From an uncultured Desulfuromonas sp. (GTDB lineage: Bacteria; Desulfobacterota; Desulfuromonadia; Desulfuromonadales; Desulfuromonadaceae), in contig NZ_OY787470.1 in assembly GCF_963678835.1 (NCBI RefSeq), positions 1 through 64,000 of the forward strand: DNA of 64,000 nt. Direction: 5' to 3'. Below are positions 39,546 through 48,660 of this stretch, piece by piece. Under the pieces are notes generated by a model. That model had not been told where the DNA came from. It saw only the letters and a list, made by a program, of their open reading frames with translations, and ran no database searches. Every line of letters starts with the position of its first letter. Positions within the stretch are counted from its first letter, which is position 1. The position numbers were made by a program, and so were the translations under genes.

Positions 39546-42200
39546 ATGAAAGTTTTTAAGGAAACCATTTCGTGGATCGCTATCCTTTTTATTTTAGTCG
39601 CCTGTCAAGCGCAGACCAAAGAGGATTTGGTTCATGAAGGGGAAGTTCTTACTCAGCAAGGCAATCCCTTGGGAGCGGTGGTTTATTTTAAAAATGCTCT
39701 TGATCAAGATCCTAATTATGTTGAAGCCCGACATCAGCTGGCACTCGCCTACCTAAAAGCAAACAAGCTGGAAAAAGCGGAAAAGGAGCTGCAGAAAGTT
39801 AATCTGCAAGATCCTCAAAACGAAGAGGCGCTTCTTGATTTAGCTTCCGTTTATCTTGCCTTGAATAAAATTGATGATGCTGAAAACAGTATTCAAAAGG
39901 TTTTAGCAAGACATGAGAAATCAGAACGCTCGCAGGAATATCTTGGACTGATCGCTCAATCCCGAGGAGATTTGAGCCTGGCTGGTGAGCTATTTGATGA
40001 AGCAATTGAGCTCGATTCAGAAAGTCAGAGTGCTTTGTTGGCCCGAATTCGTCTTTATTTAGTCCAGAAGCATATTGGAAAAGCAGAAGAGTTGCTGCAT
40101 GTTGCTTTGGCTAAATTCCCTGAACAAAAACAGGTTTATATGATTCTAGCGCGGGTCAAAGCGCGTCAGGGTCATCTTGAGAACGCCTTGGAGTTGTTCC
40201 GAAAGGCGATAGAACTTGACCCCAATGATGTGATGGCACGTTACTGGGCCGGTACATTCTCTCTTGAACTCGGTCATGTCGACCAAGCTCAGAGCTATGC
40301 AAATGACCTCCTGAAAATGTTTCCTGATTCTTTTGCCGGCAGTCGCCTTCAGGGGCTGATTTATTACGGCAAAAAGGATTACAAAAATGCGGCATTGGCG
40401 CTACGGGATTCTTTGAAGACGATGAAGGATCCATCCGGTTATTACACGCTTGGCTTGACAGAATTTCAGCTCAAGCACTATGAACTGGCATTGAACCAGT
40501 TTCAACAGGTTCTCGACCGTCAGCCACAACATGTTCAAGCACGGGTGATGCTAAGCAAGACATTGCTTGAACAAAAACGGTTTGACGATTGTATCTATCA
40601 GATTACTCAAGTTCTCGCAAAAAATGATGGCCTCGCTGTTGCTCATAGCATCCTGGGCACGGCGTATCTGAATCGTGGTGATTATGATGACGCCACAAGA
40701 GAATTTGATAAAGCAATTACCCTCGACCCCTCACTGGCAGACCCTCATATCAAAAAAGGTTTTCTGAAGCTTTCACGTCAAAATTCATCGGGAGCGGAGC
40801 TTGAGCTTGAAAAAGCCCTTGAGATTGCACCTGAAATGCTGAACACCCGTCTTTTGCTCGCTTCTCTTTATCTGAAACAACAGAAGTTTCAGGAAGTTAT
40901 CGATCTGTTGCAGGGCGGACTTGATGGTACGACGCAGGACGCCATGATCTACAACTATATGGGGGTTGCCTACCTTTCTCAAAAAAACAATGAAAAGGGC
41001 GTTGAAACGCTCCAAAAAGCAAAGGAGCTCAAGTCGGATTATTTGGCCTCCTATTTCAATCTTGCCAACTATTATTTAGCGACACAGCAGAATGACAAAG
41101 CGGTCGGTGAATATAACGCAGTTCTCAAAATAGATCCTGAGAATCTCAAGGCGTTGATAGCCATTGCTTCACTGGAAGAGGTTAAGGGAAACAGTCAGGC
41201 TGCTCTGGCCAGTTATCAAAGAGCTCGGATGACAAACATACCTCAAGGCTTTTTATCTCTGGCCGGCTATTTAATGCGTAACCATAAAGTAGACGCAGCC
41301 ATCCAGGTTATTAATGAGGCTTTTATTGCTCATCCTGAAAATGCCTCAATTCTGGATATTCGTGGCCGGCTTATGTTGCAGCAAAAGAACTTTTCAGAAG
41401 CGACAAAAATGTTTGAAATTCTAGCGAAAGAACATCCCGACCTTGGTGTTCCATTGTTGGTGGGGGCTTGGCTCATAAGTGGTAAGCAGGATAAAGCGAT
41501 TGCGTTGGCTAAATCGCAAATAAGTGAATCACCCAAAGAAAGTGAAGGCTATTTTCTGATGGCAATTATTCGTCAACGTTTGGGGCAGAAATCTCAAGCG
41601 GAATCTGTGTTGCTTGAAGGAATTGACCACGTTGATGCCCCCCGAGAACTTTCATTACAGTTGGGGCGTTTCTACGTGGCAAATGGGCAGATGGACAAAG
41701 CTCAGAAGATTTTTACAGATTTGAAACAGCAATATCCGGGGTTTTCCTCAGCTATTTATGCTCTGGGGATGTTGGAAGAGAAATATGGAAATACGGAAAA
41801 CGCTGAAGCCTTATACCGAGAAGTGCTGGCAAAGTCAGAAAATCACACAGGTGCGATGAACAATCTTGCCTATCTTTACGCGGAAAACAATGGTGACATG
41901 GAAGAAGCTTTGGTCTTAGCGATGCGTGCATTCCGCAATGCGCCAGCCAACCCGGTAATTCTTGATACTCTGGGGTTGGCTTTGATGAAAAATCAACGTC
42001 ACAACGAAGCCGTTTCGGTTTTAGAGAAAGCGGTTGCGCTTTTGCCCAGCGTTGCAATTGTTCATCTGCACTATGGCGAGGCGCTAAAGGGCAATGGCAA
42101 CGTCGATGAGGCGAAAAAGGTGCTGAACTATGTGGTTGGATTGCAGTCTGATCCTGAATCCCGTCGTGCCCAACAACTTTTGGATCAGCTGAAACAGTAA
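39546..42200 (+). CDS. prsT: PEP-CTERM/XrtA system TPR-repeat lipoprotein PrsT
   Basis: An 884-residue lipoprotein (lipobox LVAC at about residues 17-20) made almost only of tetratricopeptide repeats, about twenty of them, recognisable by phrases such as AEKELQKVNLQDPQNEEALL and YNYMGVAYLSQKNN. Proteins of this length and build are core members of XrtA exopolysaccharide loci (TIGR02917) and probably scaffold the secretion machinery in the periplasm, anchored to the outer membrane. Good ribosome site (GGGG) before the ATG. First of the long core operon. Confidence 0.92.
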   Translation: MKVFKETISWIAILFILVACQAQTKEDLVHEGEVLTQQGNPLGAVVYFKNALDQDPNYVEARHQLALAYLKANKLEKAEKELQKVNLQDPQNEEALLDLASVYLALNKIDDAENSIQKVLARHEKSERSQEYLGLIAQSRGDLSLAGELFDEAIELDSESQSALLARIRLYLVQKHIGKAEELLHVALAKFPEQKQVYMILARVKARQGHLENALELFRKAIELDPNDVMARYWAGTFSLELGHVDQAQSYANDLLKMFPDSFAGSRLQGLIYYGKKDYKNAALALRDSLKTMKDPSGYYTLGLTEFQLKHYELALNQFQQVLDRQPQHVQARVMLSKTLLEQKRFDDCIYQITQVLAKNDGLAVAHSILGTAYLNRGDYDDATREFDKAITLDPSLADPHIKKGFLKLSRQNSSGAELELEKALEIAPEMLNTRLLLASLYLKQQKFQEVIDLLQGGLDGTTQDAMIYNYMGVAYLSQKNNEKGVETLQKAKELKSDYLASYFNLANYYLATQQNDKAVGEYNAVLKIDPENLKALIAIASLEEVKGNSQAALASYQRARMTNIPQGFLSLAGYLMRNHKVDAAIQVINEAFIAHPENASILDIRGRLMLQQKNFSEATKMFEILAKEHPDLGVPLLVGAWLISGKQDKAIALAKSQISESPKESEGYFLMAIIRQRLGQKSQAESVLLEGIDHVDAPRELSLQLGRFYVANGQMDKAQKIFTDLKQQYPGFSSAIYALGMLEEKYGNTENAEALYREVLAKSENHTGAMNNLAYLYAENNGDMEEALVLAMRAFRNAPANPVILDTLGLALMKNQRHNEAVSVLEKAVALLPSVAIVHLHYGEALKGNGNVDEAKKVLNYVVGLQSDPESRRAQQLLDQLKQ

Positions 42201-42224
42201 TTATCAAAACGTAAGGAAAGAGTA

Positions 42225-43592
42225 ATGCAAAAAATTTCCTCCTTGTTGGTCGTTGTTGACCTTGCTTTGGCGACACTCTCTCTTGTGCTTGGGCATGTCT
42301 TCTATGACGGGGATACGTGTGGCCTGAGAATCTTCAGTGGCACGGGCGGCTTCAGTGTGTTGTTTTTTGTTCTGTTGACAACGTTTTCAAGCTATTTCTG
42401 CGAGATCTATCGCTGGGAAAACGCCTTTGGTCGATTGGATCGGATCGCCCGCACCGGTGTTGCTGTCTGCTTGGCTTTTTTCATGTTTGCCTCGCTTTCG
42501 TTTGCCATGCCCATGGCTATGGCTATGGTTGGGCGGGGAATGTTGGTGGTTTCCTTAATCTTTTTTGGTGTGCTGCAGTTTTCAATCCACCAGATGCTCA
42601 TGTCGATGATGGGCACGACGGTTTTGTCAACCCGGGTGTTGGTTGTTGGTTGTGGGGCTTTAGCGGAAAAAGTTGAAAAATTGTTGCAGGGTCAAAAGGG
42701 ACATCAGGTTCTGGTCGGTTTTGTTCAACCGGAAGCAGAAGAATGCACTGTTGATGAGGAAAAAGTGCTTGGTTATGTTGATGATCTGGAAAAACTGGTT
42801 TCAACGACATGCACTAACCGGGTTGTGGTCGCTCTCACAGAACGCCGCGGCAGCTTGCCGTTACGTGAATTGCTCCATTGTAAACTCAATGGTATTGAGA
42901 TTGTCGATATCCAGACCTTCTATGAGCAGATGACTCGTAAATTGCTGATTGAGAATTTTCAACCGAGCAGTTTCATTTATGCCAATGGCTTTCGAATCAC
43001 GGTTATTGGTCGTTTCATGAAACGGGTTCTTGATATCTTTCTGTCCCTGGTGGGGATTGTTCTGTCGTTTCCTGCCTGGTTTGTCGTGGCGTATCTGGTG
43101 CGTTCCGATTCTCCAGGGCCGGTTTTTTTTCGCCAGGTGCGCGTGGGGGAGTGGGGCCGCCATTTCACCTTGTATAAGTTTCGGACCATGCGCGAGGACG
43201 CTGAGAAAGAAACGGGGGCCGTATGGGCGACGGAGAACGATCCGAGGGTGACAAAGGTGGGAGCTTTTTTACGTAAAAGCCGACTGGACGAATTGCCGCA
43301 ACTGCTCAATGTTCTTATGGGCGATATGAGTTTTGTCGGGCCTCGTCCGGAGCGTCCTGAATTTGTCGAAAAACTTTCCATGAACATCCCCTATTACTTT
43401 GCCCGCCATACCATCAAGCCGGGTGTTACAGGGTGGGCACAGGTCTTTTACCCTTATGGTGCCTCAGAAGAAGATGCCATGGAGAAGCTGAGATTTGACC
43501 TTTATTACCTGAAAAATTATTCGATGACTCTCGATGTGTTGATTATTTTAGAGACCATCAAAGTGGTGCTTCTGGGCCGAGGAGGACGATAG
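42225..43592 (+). CDS. XrtA-system polyprenyl glycosylphosphotransferase (initiating sugar transferase)
   Basis: A 455-residue inner-membrane enzyme. The N-terminus has four to five helices (about 1-125), then a Rossmann-like nucleotide region (TRVLVVGCGALAEKVEKLL), a further helix near 265-290, and a C-terminal bacterial sugar transferase domain with KRVLDIFLSLVGIVLSFPAW, YKFRTMREDAEKETG, LRKSRLDELPQLLNVLMGDM and SFVGPRPERPEFVE. It loads the first sugar-phosphate onto undecaprenyl phosphate. This matches the TIGR03013 family, specific to exosortase loci. It follows prsT by 24 bases. Confidence 0.94.
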   Translation: MQKISSLLVVVDLALATLSLVLGHVFYDGDTCGLRIFSGTGGFSVLFFVLLTTFSSYFCEIYRWENAFGRLDRIARTGVAVCLAFFMFASLSFAMPMAMAMVGRGMLVVSLIFFGVLQFSIHQMLMSMMGTTVLSTRVLVVGCGALAEKVEKLLQGQKGHQVLVGFVQPEAEECTVDEEKVLGYVDDLEKLVSTTCTNRVVVALTERRGSLPLRELLHCKLNGIEIVDIQTFYEQMTRKLLIENFQPSSFIYANGFRITVIGRFMKRVLDIFLSLVGIVLSFPAWFVVAYLVRSDSPGPVFFRQVRVGEWGRHFTLYKFRTMREDAEKETGAVWATENDPRVTKVGAFLRKSRLDELPQLLNVLMGDMSFVGPRPERPEFVEKLSMNIPYYFARHTIKPGVTGWAQVFYPYGASEEDAMEKLRFDLYYLKNYSMTLDVLIILETIKVVLLGRGGR

Positions 43593-43594
43593 CG

Positions 43595-44398
43595 ATGAAA
43601 AAAACAATGATCAATACAGTTCTTTTGGCGGTGCTATGGAGTTCGGCCGCTTGGGCGGGTGATTATGTTATCGGGGCCGGTGATGGTTTAAATGTTTCTG
43701 TCTGGGGTGTTCCGGAGCTCAGTGTCTCAGTATCTGTGCGCCCTGATGGGAAAATCACCTTACCTGCGGTTGGCGATGTGGATACAGTTGGAATGACACC
43801 GACTCAGTTGAGTGGCGAGTTGACGACTGTACTTGGTGATTATGTCAAAAATCCAATCGTGACAGTGACCGTTGCCCAAGTGACGAACAACAGGATTTAT
43901 ATCTCCGGTGGTGGTGTCCCGGCGCAAGTTCGTCCCCTTGTCGCAACTTCGTCGCTGTTCAAACTTCTCTGCGGGCTCAATGGCATTGAAAATGCGGACC
44001 TGCAGCGTGGTTTTGTCATGCGTGGCGGGGAAAAGCTAAACGTCGATATGTACGATTTGTTCAACCGCGGTAACTTGGCGGCAGACATCAACCTTGAGGC
44101 GGAAGATATTCTTTTTCTGCCTACCAATGAACTGAATAAAGTCTATGTCGTCGGTGCTGTGGCTAGCCCTCAAGCCATTGTTTATCGAGATGGACTCTCC
44201 ATTTTGGATGTCATTTTGGAATCTGGTGGTTTTACTAAATTTGCCAAGACAAGCGCTGTTCTCATTCTGCGCAAAAAAGGCAATGAGCGAGAACGAATTC
44301 AATTGAACATGGATGACCTCATGGAAGATGGGGTACTAAGCGAGAATGTTCCCATGCAACGTGGCGATTATGTCCTGGTGCGTGAGGGTATGTTTTAA
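43595..44398 (+). CDS. XrtA-system polysaccharide export protein (Wza-like)
   Basis: A 267-residue exported protein (signal peptide ending near AAWAGD). The mature part has the polysaccharide export domain (DYVIGAGDGLNVSVWGVPEL, then SVRPDGKITLPAVGDV) and two SLBB-like domains (about 100-180 and 185-265; VYVVGAVASPQAIVYRDG). It forms the periplasmic and outer-membrane part of the export channel. Unlike classical Wza it has no lipobox Cys. TIGR03027 type. Two bases separate it from the sugar transferase. Confidence 0.93.
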   Translation: MKKTMINTVLLAVLWSSAAWAGDYVIGAGDGLNVSVWGVPELSVSVSVRPDGKITLPAVGDVDTVGMTPTQLSGELTTVLGDYVKNPIVTVTVAQVTNNRIYISGGGVPAQVRPLVATSSLFKLLCGLNGIENADLQRGFVMRGGEKLNVDMYDLFNRGNLAADINLEAEDILFLPTNELNKVYVVGAVASPQAIVYRDGLSILDVILESGGFTKFAKTSAVLILRKKGNERERIQLNMDDLMEDGVLSENVPMQRGDYVLVREGMF

Positions 44399-44433
44399 CG
44401 CGGTTTATTCAAGACAGAAATGGACTGTAACTG

Positions 44434-45996
44434 ATGGATTCCTCTTTGGCTCAGATTAAAATCTATCTCAATATCCTCTATGCCCGCCGCTATTGGTTTT
44501 TACTGACAGCAGTGACGGTTGGTCTGGGTATTGTCATTTTTACGTTTACGATACCAAAGCAGTATGAAGCAAAAAGCACTGTTTTTATTGAAAAAAATGT
44601 GGTGAATAGCTTGCTGAAGGGGCTTACGGTGATGCCGTCAATGGAGGACCGCATCCGGGTGTTGCGTTATCACATGCTCAGCCGTGACATTATCTCCCGT
44701 GTCCTGAGAAAGCTGGATATGGATGTAAAATCAGAGACCCCAGAGGCCTTTGAATCGCTCATCATGCAGTGCCAGGAAGTGACAAAAATCAATATGAGAG
44801 GAAATGATCTGTTTTTCGTTTCCTTGGTCAGCCCCGATCCCGTTTTTGCCCGCGATTACATCAATGCCCTTGTCAATACCTATGTCGAAGAGAATCTCTC
44901 TTCAAAGCGCGAAGAGTCTTTTGGCGCGGATCGTTTTCTTTCCGAGCAGGTCAAGTTTTACAAACAGAAATTAAACGTTCTTGAAGACGAGATTTATCAG
45001 TATCGAAAAAAAACAGGGATTTTTTCAACCGTCACTGAGGCCTCGATTGTCGAGGGGGTTGATACTCTGGAAACGCAGGTAAGGCAGTTGCAGGGCAAGA
45101 AAAACGAGTTGATTGCCACTGTGCGGACCATTCACGAGCAGTTGGCCTCTATGGAGGAGTCTGCTTCATCGGGAAGCGGCCTCTTTGGAGGGCTGGATAT
45201 GATGATGGGCTCTGACGAGGATATGCAGATTGAAGCCTTGCAGGCGAAGTTGGATGAATTGTTGCTCGTTTATAATGATTCTTATCCCACCGTCATTAAA
45301 TTGCGTGAGCGGATCAGTGCTTTGGAAGAGCGAAAAGCATTGCAACCTGATTCGGAAATTGAGGTGGAGGACGATGTTTTCAATCCGGTCGAAGATCCGA
45401 TTTTTGTTGACCTTAAGATGCGTATGAATGCCGCGCAATCGGACCTCAATGCTTTGAAAGCTCGGGAAACGGAGTTGCAGAATCAGATCAATGACAACAA
45501 AAGAATGCTGGAAAATTTCCCACGAGACAAAAAAGCATTAGCTGAGATGGAGCGCGAGCGCTCCATGGTGAAAAATGTTTATGAGACTTTGCTCGAACGG
45601 GTTGGTATGGCCGAGGTGTCCAAGCAAATGGAAGTGGCTGACAAAGCCACCACTTTCCGTATCGTTGATCCGGCTATTTTGCCGACCTTCCCGGTCGGTA
45701 AAGCGCGGCTCTTGAAAATGATTCTGGGGCTTATCGTTGGTGTTGGAGCGGGAGCCGCTGCCGTTGTGGCCCGTGAGCACCTTGACGATACAGTCCGCGA
45801 TGCCGATGCCTTGCGTTCCAAAGGGGTTACGGTGCTCGCGGAAATTCCACTGATGCTCAGTGATAACGATCATGCCAGTCAGAAGAAAAAGGACAAACTG
45901 GTGTACTCCTATTGTGCGCTGTGTCTCAGTCTGATCGGTTTGTTGATGCTTCATGATCTGTTGGGATTGTCCATTATAGATCAATTGCTCGGCTAG
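44434..45996 (+). CDS. XrtA-system chain-length determinant protein (Wzz/GumC-like)
   Basis: A 520-residue inner-membrane co-polymerase. Transmembrane helix 1 (about 20-40) is followed by the Wzz domain (YEAKSTVFIEKNVVNSLLKG), a long periplasmic coiled coil (about 170-400) and helix 2 with a Pro/Gly-rich approach (FPVGKARLLKMILGLIVGVG). A short cytoplasmic part and a final helix follow. The tyrosine kinase is a separate gene (46237). The TAG stop at 45994-45996 is shared with the outer edge of MITE copy C, so the C-terminus may have been shortened by that insertion. Confidence 0.93.
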   Translation: MDSSLAQIKIYLNILYARRYWFLLTAVTVGLGIVIFTFTIPKQYEAKSTVFIEKNVVNSLLKGLTVMPSMEDRIRVLRYHMLSRDIISRVLRKLDMDVKSETPEAFESLIMQCQEVTKINMRGNDLFFVSLVSPDPVFARDYINALVNTYVEENLSSKREESFGADRFLSEQVKFYKQKLNVLEDEIYQYRKKTGIFSTVTEASIVEGVDTLETQVRQLQGKKNELIATVRTIHEQLASMEESASSGSGLFGGLDMMMGSDEDMQIEALQAKLDELLLVYNDSYPTVIKLRERISALEERKALQPDSEIEVEDDVFNPVEDPIFVDLKMRMNAAQSDLNALKARETELQNQINDNKRMLENFPRDKKALAEMERERSMVKNVYETLLERVGMAEVSKQMEVADKATTFRIVDPAILPTFPVGKARLLKMILGLIVGVGAGAAAVVAREHLDDTVRDADALRSKGVTVLAEIPLMLSDNDHASQKKKDKLVYSYCALCLSLIGLLMLHDLLGLSIIDQLLG

Positions 45997-46157
45997 TGCT
46001 CTGTCAATGCTAAAAATTCGAGTGAACGGCACAGCATCGTGCCATTGACACAAGGCGCGAAACCGCCGAAGTGGCCACTCCACTTCAAGATTTTGCAACG
46101 CAGTGGGAATGGTGCGAGGCGAAGCCAGACCCGAAGATTTCGTGTTGTCAGAGCACT
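45995..46157 (+). repeat. 163-bp MITE-like element, copy C
   Basis: Starts AGTGCTCTGTCAATGC and ends TTGTCAGAGCACT, flanked as CTAGTG...CACTAG. It overlaps the last two bases of the stop codon of the chain-length gene and lies between it and the kinase gene. Nearly identical to copy A. Confidence 0.88.
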
Positions 46158-46236
46158 AGTCCAACCAGACAGCCTGCACAAGGTGTCGACAGAAATTAGC
46201 TAAAATATCACGTTTTTTTGAGAAGTTGGAGAATCC

Positions 46237-47082
46237 ATGAGTCGGATTGATAACGCCATAGAAAAAGCAACAAAAAAGCGCCAGGCCGCTACGCTGAGAA
46301 CAGAAGAGAGCTCTGTAGAGGTTCCTGCTGCGGAGGCTCAAACAATTCCAGAGGTTCCGAGTGAACAAGTCGCCCCGGCGATAGATGCTTCGCTGGAGCT
46401 TAATAATCCCTTTCTCGTTACGGCACATGATGATACCGGGCCGGCATCGGAGCAATACCGTAAGCTCAAATCATCGCTGGTCAAGCTAAGCCAGTTGAAG
46501 CGATTTGATAAGTCGCTCATGGTAACCAGTGCCACTGGGGGGGAAGGGAAAACCCTGACGTCTTTGAATTTGGCGATTTCCCTGGCGCAGGAGTTTGACC
46601 ATACCGTTTTGCTGGTTGAGGCGGATATTCGCTGTCCTTCGGTAATGAAATATCTGGGACTCGAAGCGTCTATCGGTTTAACGGATTGTGTCCTCGACGG
46701 AATTGATGTTGGAGAGGCTTTGGTTAAAACCGGGATTGGTAAGTTGACTATTCTTCCCGCTGGCCGCAATGTGCCCAATCCTGTGGAGTTGTTTTCCTCG
46801 AATCGGATGCTGGAGCTGTTGTCTGAGATCAAAAATCGTTATCCGGACCGTTATGTGATTGTCGATACGACCCCGATTCTTCCTTTTGCAGAGCCGCAAT
46901 ATATTGCCAATGCTGTTGGTGGTGTGTTGTTCGTTGTCCGTGAGGGCTATACCTCAACGGATAAAATGAACAAAGGACTCGCCATGCTTAAAAATCATAA
47001 CCTGCTCGGCGTTGTCTGCAATGCCGTTCGCCAGACTCATGACAGCCGTTACGGTTATTACGGTTATTACGGCTATAAATAA
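46237..47082 (+). CDS. XrtA-system tyrosine autokinase (BY-kinase)
   Basis: A 281-residue cytoplasmic kinase of the Wzc/CapB type. Walker A is in SATGGEGKTLTSLNLA, Walker A' in VLLVEADIRCPSV, and Walker B in YVIVDTTPIL. A tyrosine cluster at the very end (RYGYYGYYGYK) is the autophosphorylation site. It works with the chain-length protein and is opposed by the CpsB-type phosphatase at 24894. TIGR03018 type. The ATG has a GGAG upstream near 46229. Confidence 0.93.
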   Translation: MSRIDNAIEKATKKRQAATLRTEESSVEVPAAEAQTIPEVPSEQVAPAIDASLELNNPFLVTAHDDTGPASEQYRKLKSSLVKLSQLKRFDKSLMVTSATGGEGKTLTSLNLAISLAQEFDHTVLLVEADIRCPSVMKYLGLEASIGLTDCVLDGIDVGEALVKTGIGKLTILPAGRNVPNPVELFSSNRMLELLSEIKNRYPDRYVIVDTTPILPFAEPQYIANAVGGVLFVVREGYTSTDKMNKGLAMLKNHNLLGVVCNAVRQTHDSRYGYYGYYGYK

Positions 47083-47127
47083 AATCCCAGCGAAGGTGTT
47101 CCGCTTTCTTTGAACCGGAGAGATGTC

Positions 47128-48387
47128 ATGACGAGAGGAAAAATAGTTTTAATAATTTTGATAGTTCAATGTTGTGTTTCCTCCGTGGCTTGGGGTGAAA
47201 TCCGTATGACACCGACCTTTTCTCTGCGGGAAGAATATAACGACAATATTGATCTTGAGCACGATGGAGAAAGTGATTTCATCACGTTGATTCGTGCGGG
47301 GTATGACGTGGATTGGGAGACGCGTCTGTTTGAACTGAACCTTACTCTTGGCCTGGAGTATGAAAAATACCTGGATAACAGTGACGAGGATGATCTGCGC
47401 CCCAGTCAGGGAACGCACCTTGAATCGACATTTCATCTTTACCGGGATATGGTCTTCCTTCGCATCAGCGATACCTATGAACGTGTGGCCATTGATGAAG
47501 GGGATGAAGGCGGTATCGACAACAATCTGACCAATCTGACCGACAGCAATCGTCTGGAAATTAATCCTTACGCGTTGTTTGATCTTTCCCGCACCATGCA
47601 GCTGCGTCTTGACTATCAGTACGAAAACCAGTGGTACGACGAAGAGGAAGGCGATGACGCCGACTATCACCGTTACAGTGCCACCCTGACCAAAGCATTG
47701 ACTGCGCATATCAGCTCTTCTGTCACTGGCGGATTTACCCAGTATCGCCCGAAAGACGCCACGGAATCACTGAATGACGATACCGGCGAAGAAGAATATG
47801 ACCGTCGCGATATCAGCCTGGGCCTGCAATGGCAGCCGATAGAGCAGATTGTTTTTGCCGGCAATATTGGACGCGCGTGGCTCGATTACGAATTCAGCGA
47901 CGATTATGACACCAACCTCTTGGGTTTGAGCATGGATTATCAGCTTTCCAGAACATTGTCATTGGCCCTCGCGTATCAGGAAGATATCAGCGGCAGTGTC
48001 GAAGATGGGGCTCAAGACCGTCAGGAGTATACCTTTGCTCTGGGTTACAGCGATCGCATCACCGCTCAGCTCGATCTTTTTAGCCGTACGGATGATTATG
48101 TCGAACAAAATCGGCAGGACGATGCAGTCGGCGGCAGCCTGAGCGCCGAAGTGCCCTTCAGCGATAAATTCGGCATGAGCACGTTGATCCGTTACACCGA
48201 TTATGACGAGGATGCGCCGGATTATTCAGAACAGTATCAACGCTACGGTTTTCAGTTTGCCCTGTTTCGGGAACTGCGCCTGGGCCGGATTTCATTGGGC
48301 TATACCTACAATCGCAACGATTCCGATCAGCGCGACGAGGACTACACCAACAACATCATCTATGCGCAGCTGGCGTTACGCTGGTAA
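47128..48387 (+). CDS. XrtA-system-associated outer membrane beta-barrel protein
   Basis: A 419-residue exported barrel (signal peptide ending VAWGE). The mature protein is a chain of short amphipathic strands rich in Asp, Tyr and Arg (MTPTFSLREEYNDNIDLEHD at its start) and ends in an aromatic strand (IIYAQLALRW) as expected for outer membrane insertion. It fits TIGR03016, the predicted secretion barrel of exosortase loci. ATG at 47128 with GGAG 7 bases upstream was preferred over the TTG at 47110. Confidence 0.9.
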   Translation: MTRGKIVLIILIVQCCVSSVAWGEIRMTPTFSLREEYNDNIDLEHDGESDFITLIRAGYDVDWETRLFELNLTLGLEYEKYLDNSDEDDLRPSQGTHLESTFHLYRDMVFLRISDTYERVAIDEGDEGGIDNNLTNLTDSNRLEINPYALFDLSRTMQLRLDYQYENQWYDEEEGDDADYHRYSATLTKALTAHISSSVTGGFTQYRPKDATESLNDDTGEEEYDRRDISLGLQWQPIEQIVFAGNIGRAWLDYEFSDDYDTNLLGLSMDYQLSRTLSLALAYQEDISGSVEDGAQDRQEYTFALGYSDRITAQLDLFSRTDDYVEQNRQDDAVGGSLSAEVPFSDKFGMSTLIRYTDYDEDAPDYSEQYQRYGFQFALFRELRLGRISLGYTYNRNDSDQRDEDYTNNIIYAQLALRW

Positions 48388-48420
48388 AAGCCGAAACACG
48401 CATAAATACAAAGAGTAATC

Positions 48421-48598
48421 CCCCTGCTTTGCTGGGGGGACCTAAAAAGTTCGACGGCTCCGGGAAGAACAACCACCCTGATCCGACAATCTTCATTTTA
48501 CGTCACTCCCGCGCAGGTGGGAGTCCAGAAGTGCCCGGTATGGCAATAGATCTCTGGATTCCCGCCTGCGCGGGAATGACGGCAAGAAGTTTTTTTGA
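48421..48598. repeat. Hairpin repeat, family 3, copy 1
   Basis: Contains a CCCCCTGCTTTGCTGGGGGG hairpin, a conserved AAAAGTTCGACGG segment, and facing arms CCCGCGCAGGTGGGAGTCCA and TCTGGATTCCCGCCTGCGCG. The same blocks occur at 57920-58085. Occupies the gap before the ATPase gene. Confidence 0.75.
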
Positions 48599-48660
48599 TT
48601 TTGAAAATTGTGTTAAAGCCCCCGATTTGACAGGGGGATACTTACTTAACGGATATTCGG

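Noticed and set aside
47149..47709. Long open frame antisense to the outer membrane barrel gene
   Set aside because: It is the mirror of a strongly codon-biased real gene with signal peptide and barrel features; it has no family resemblance.
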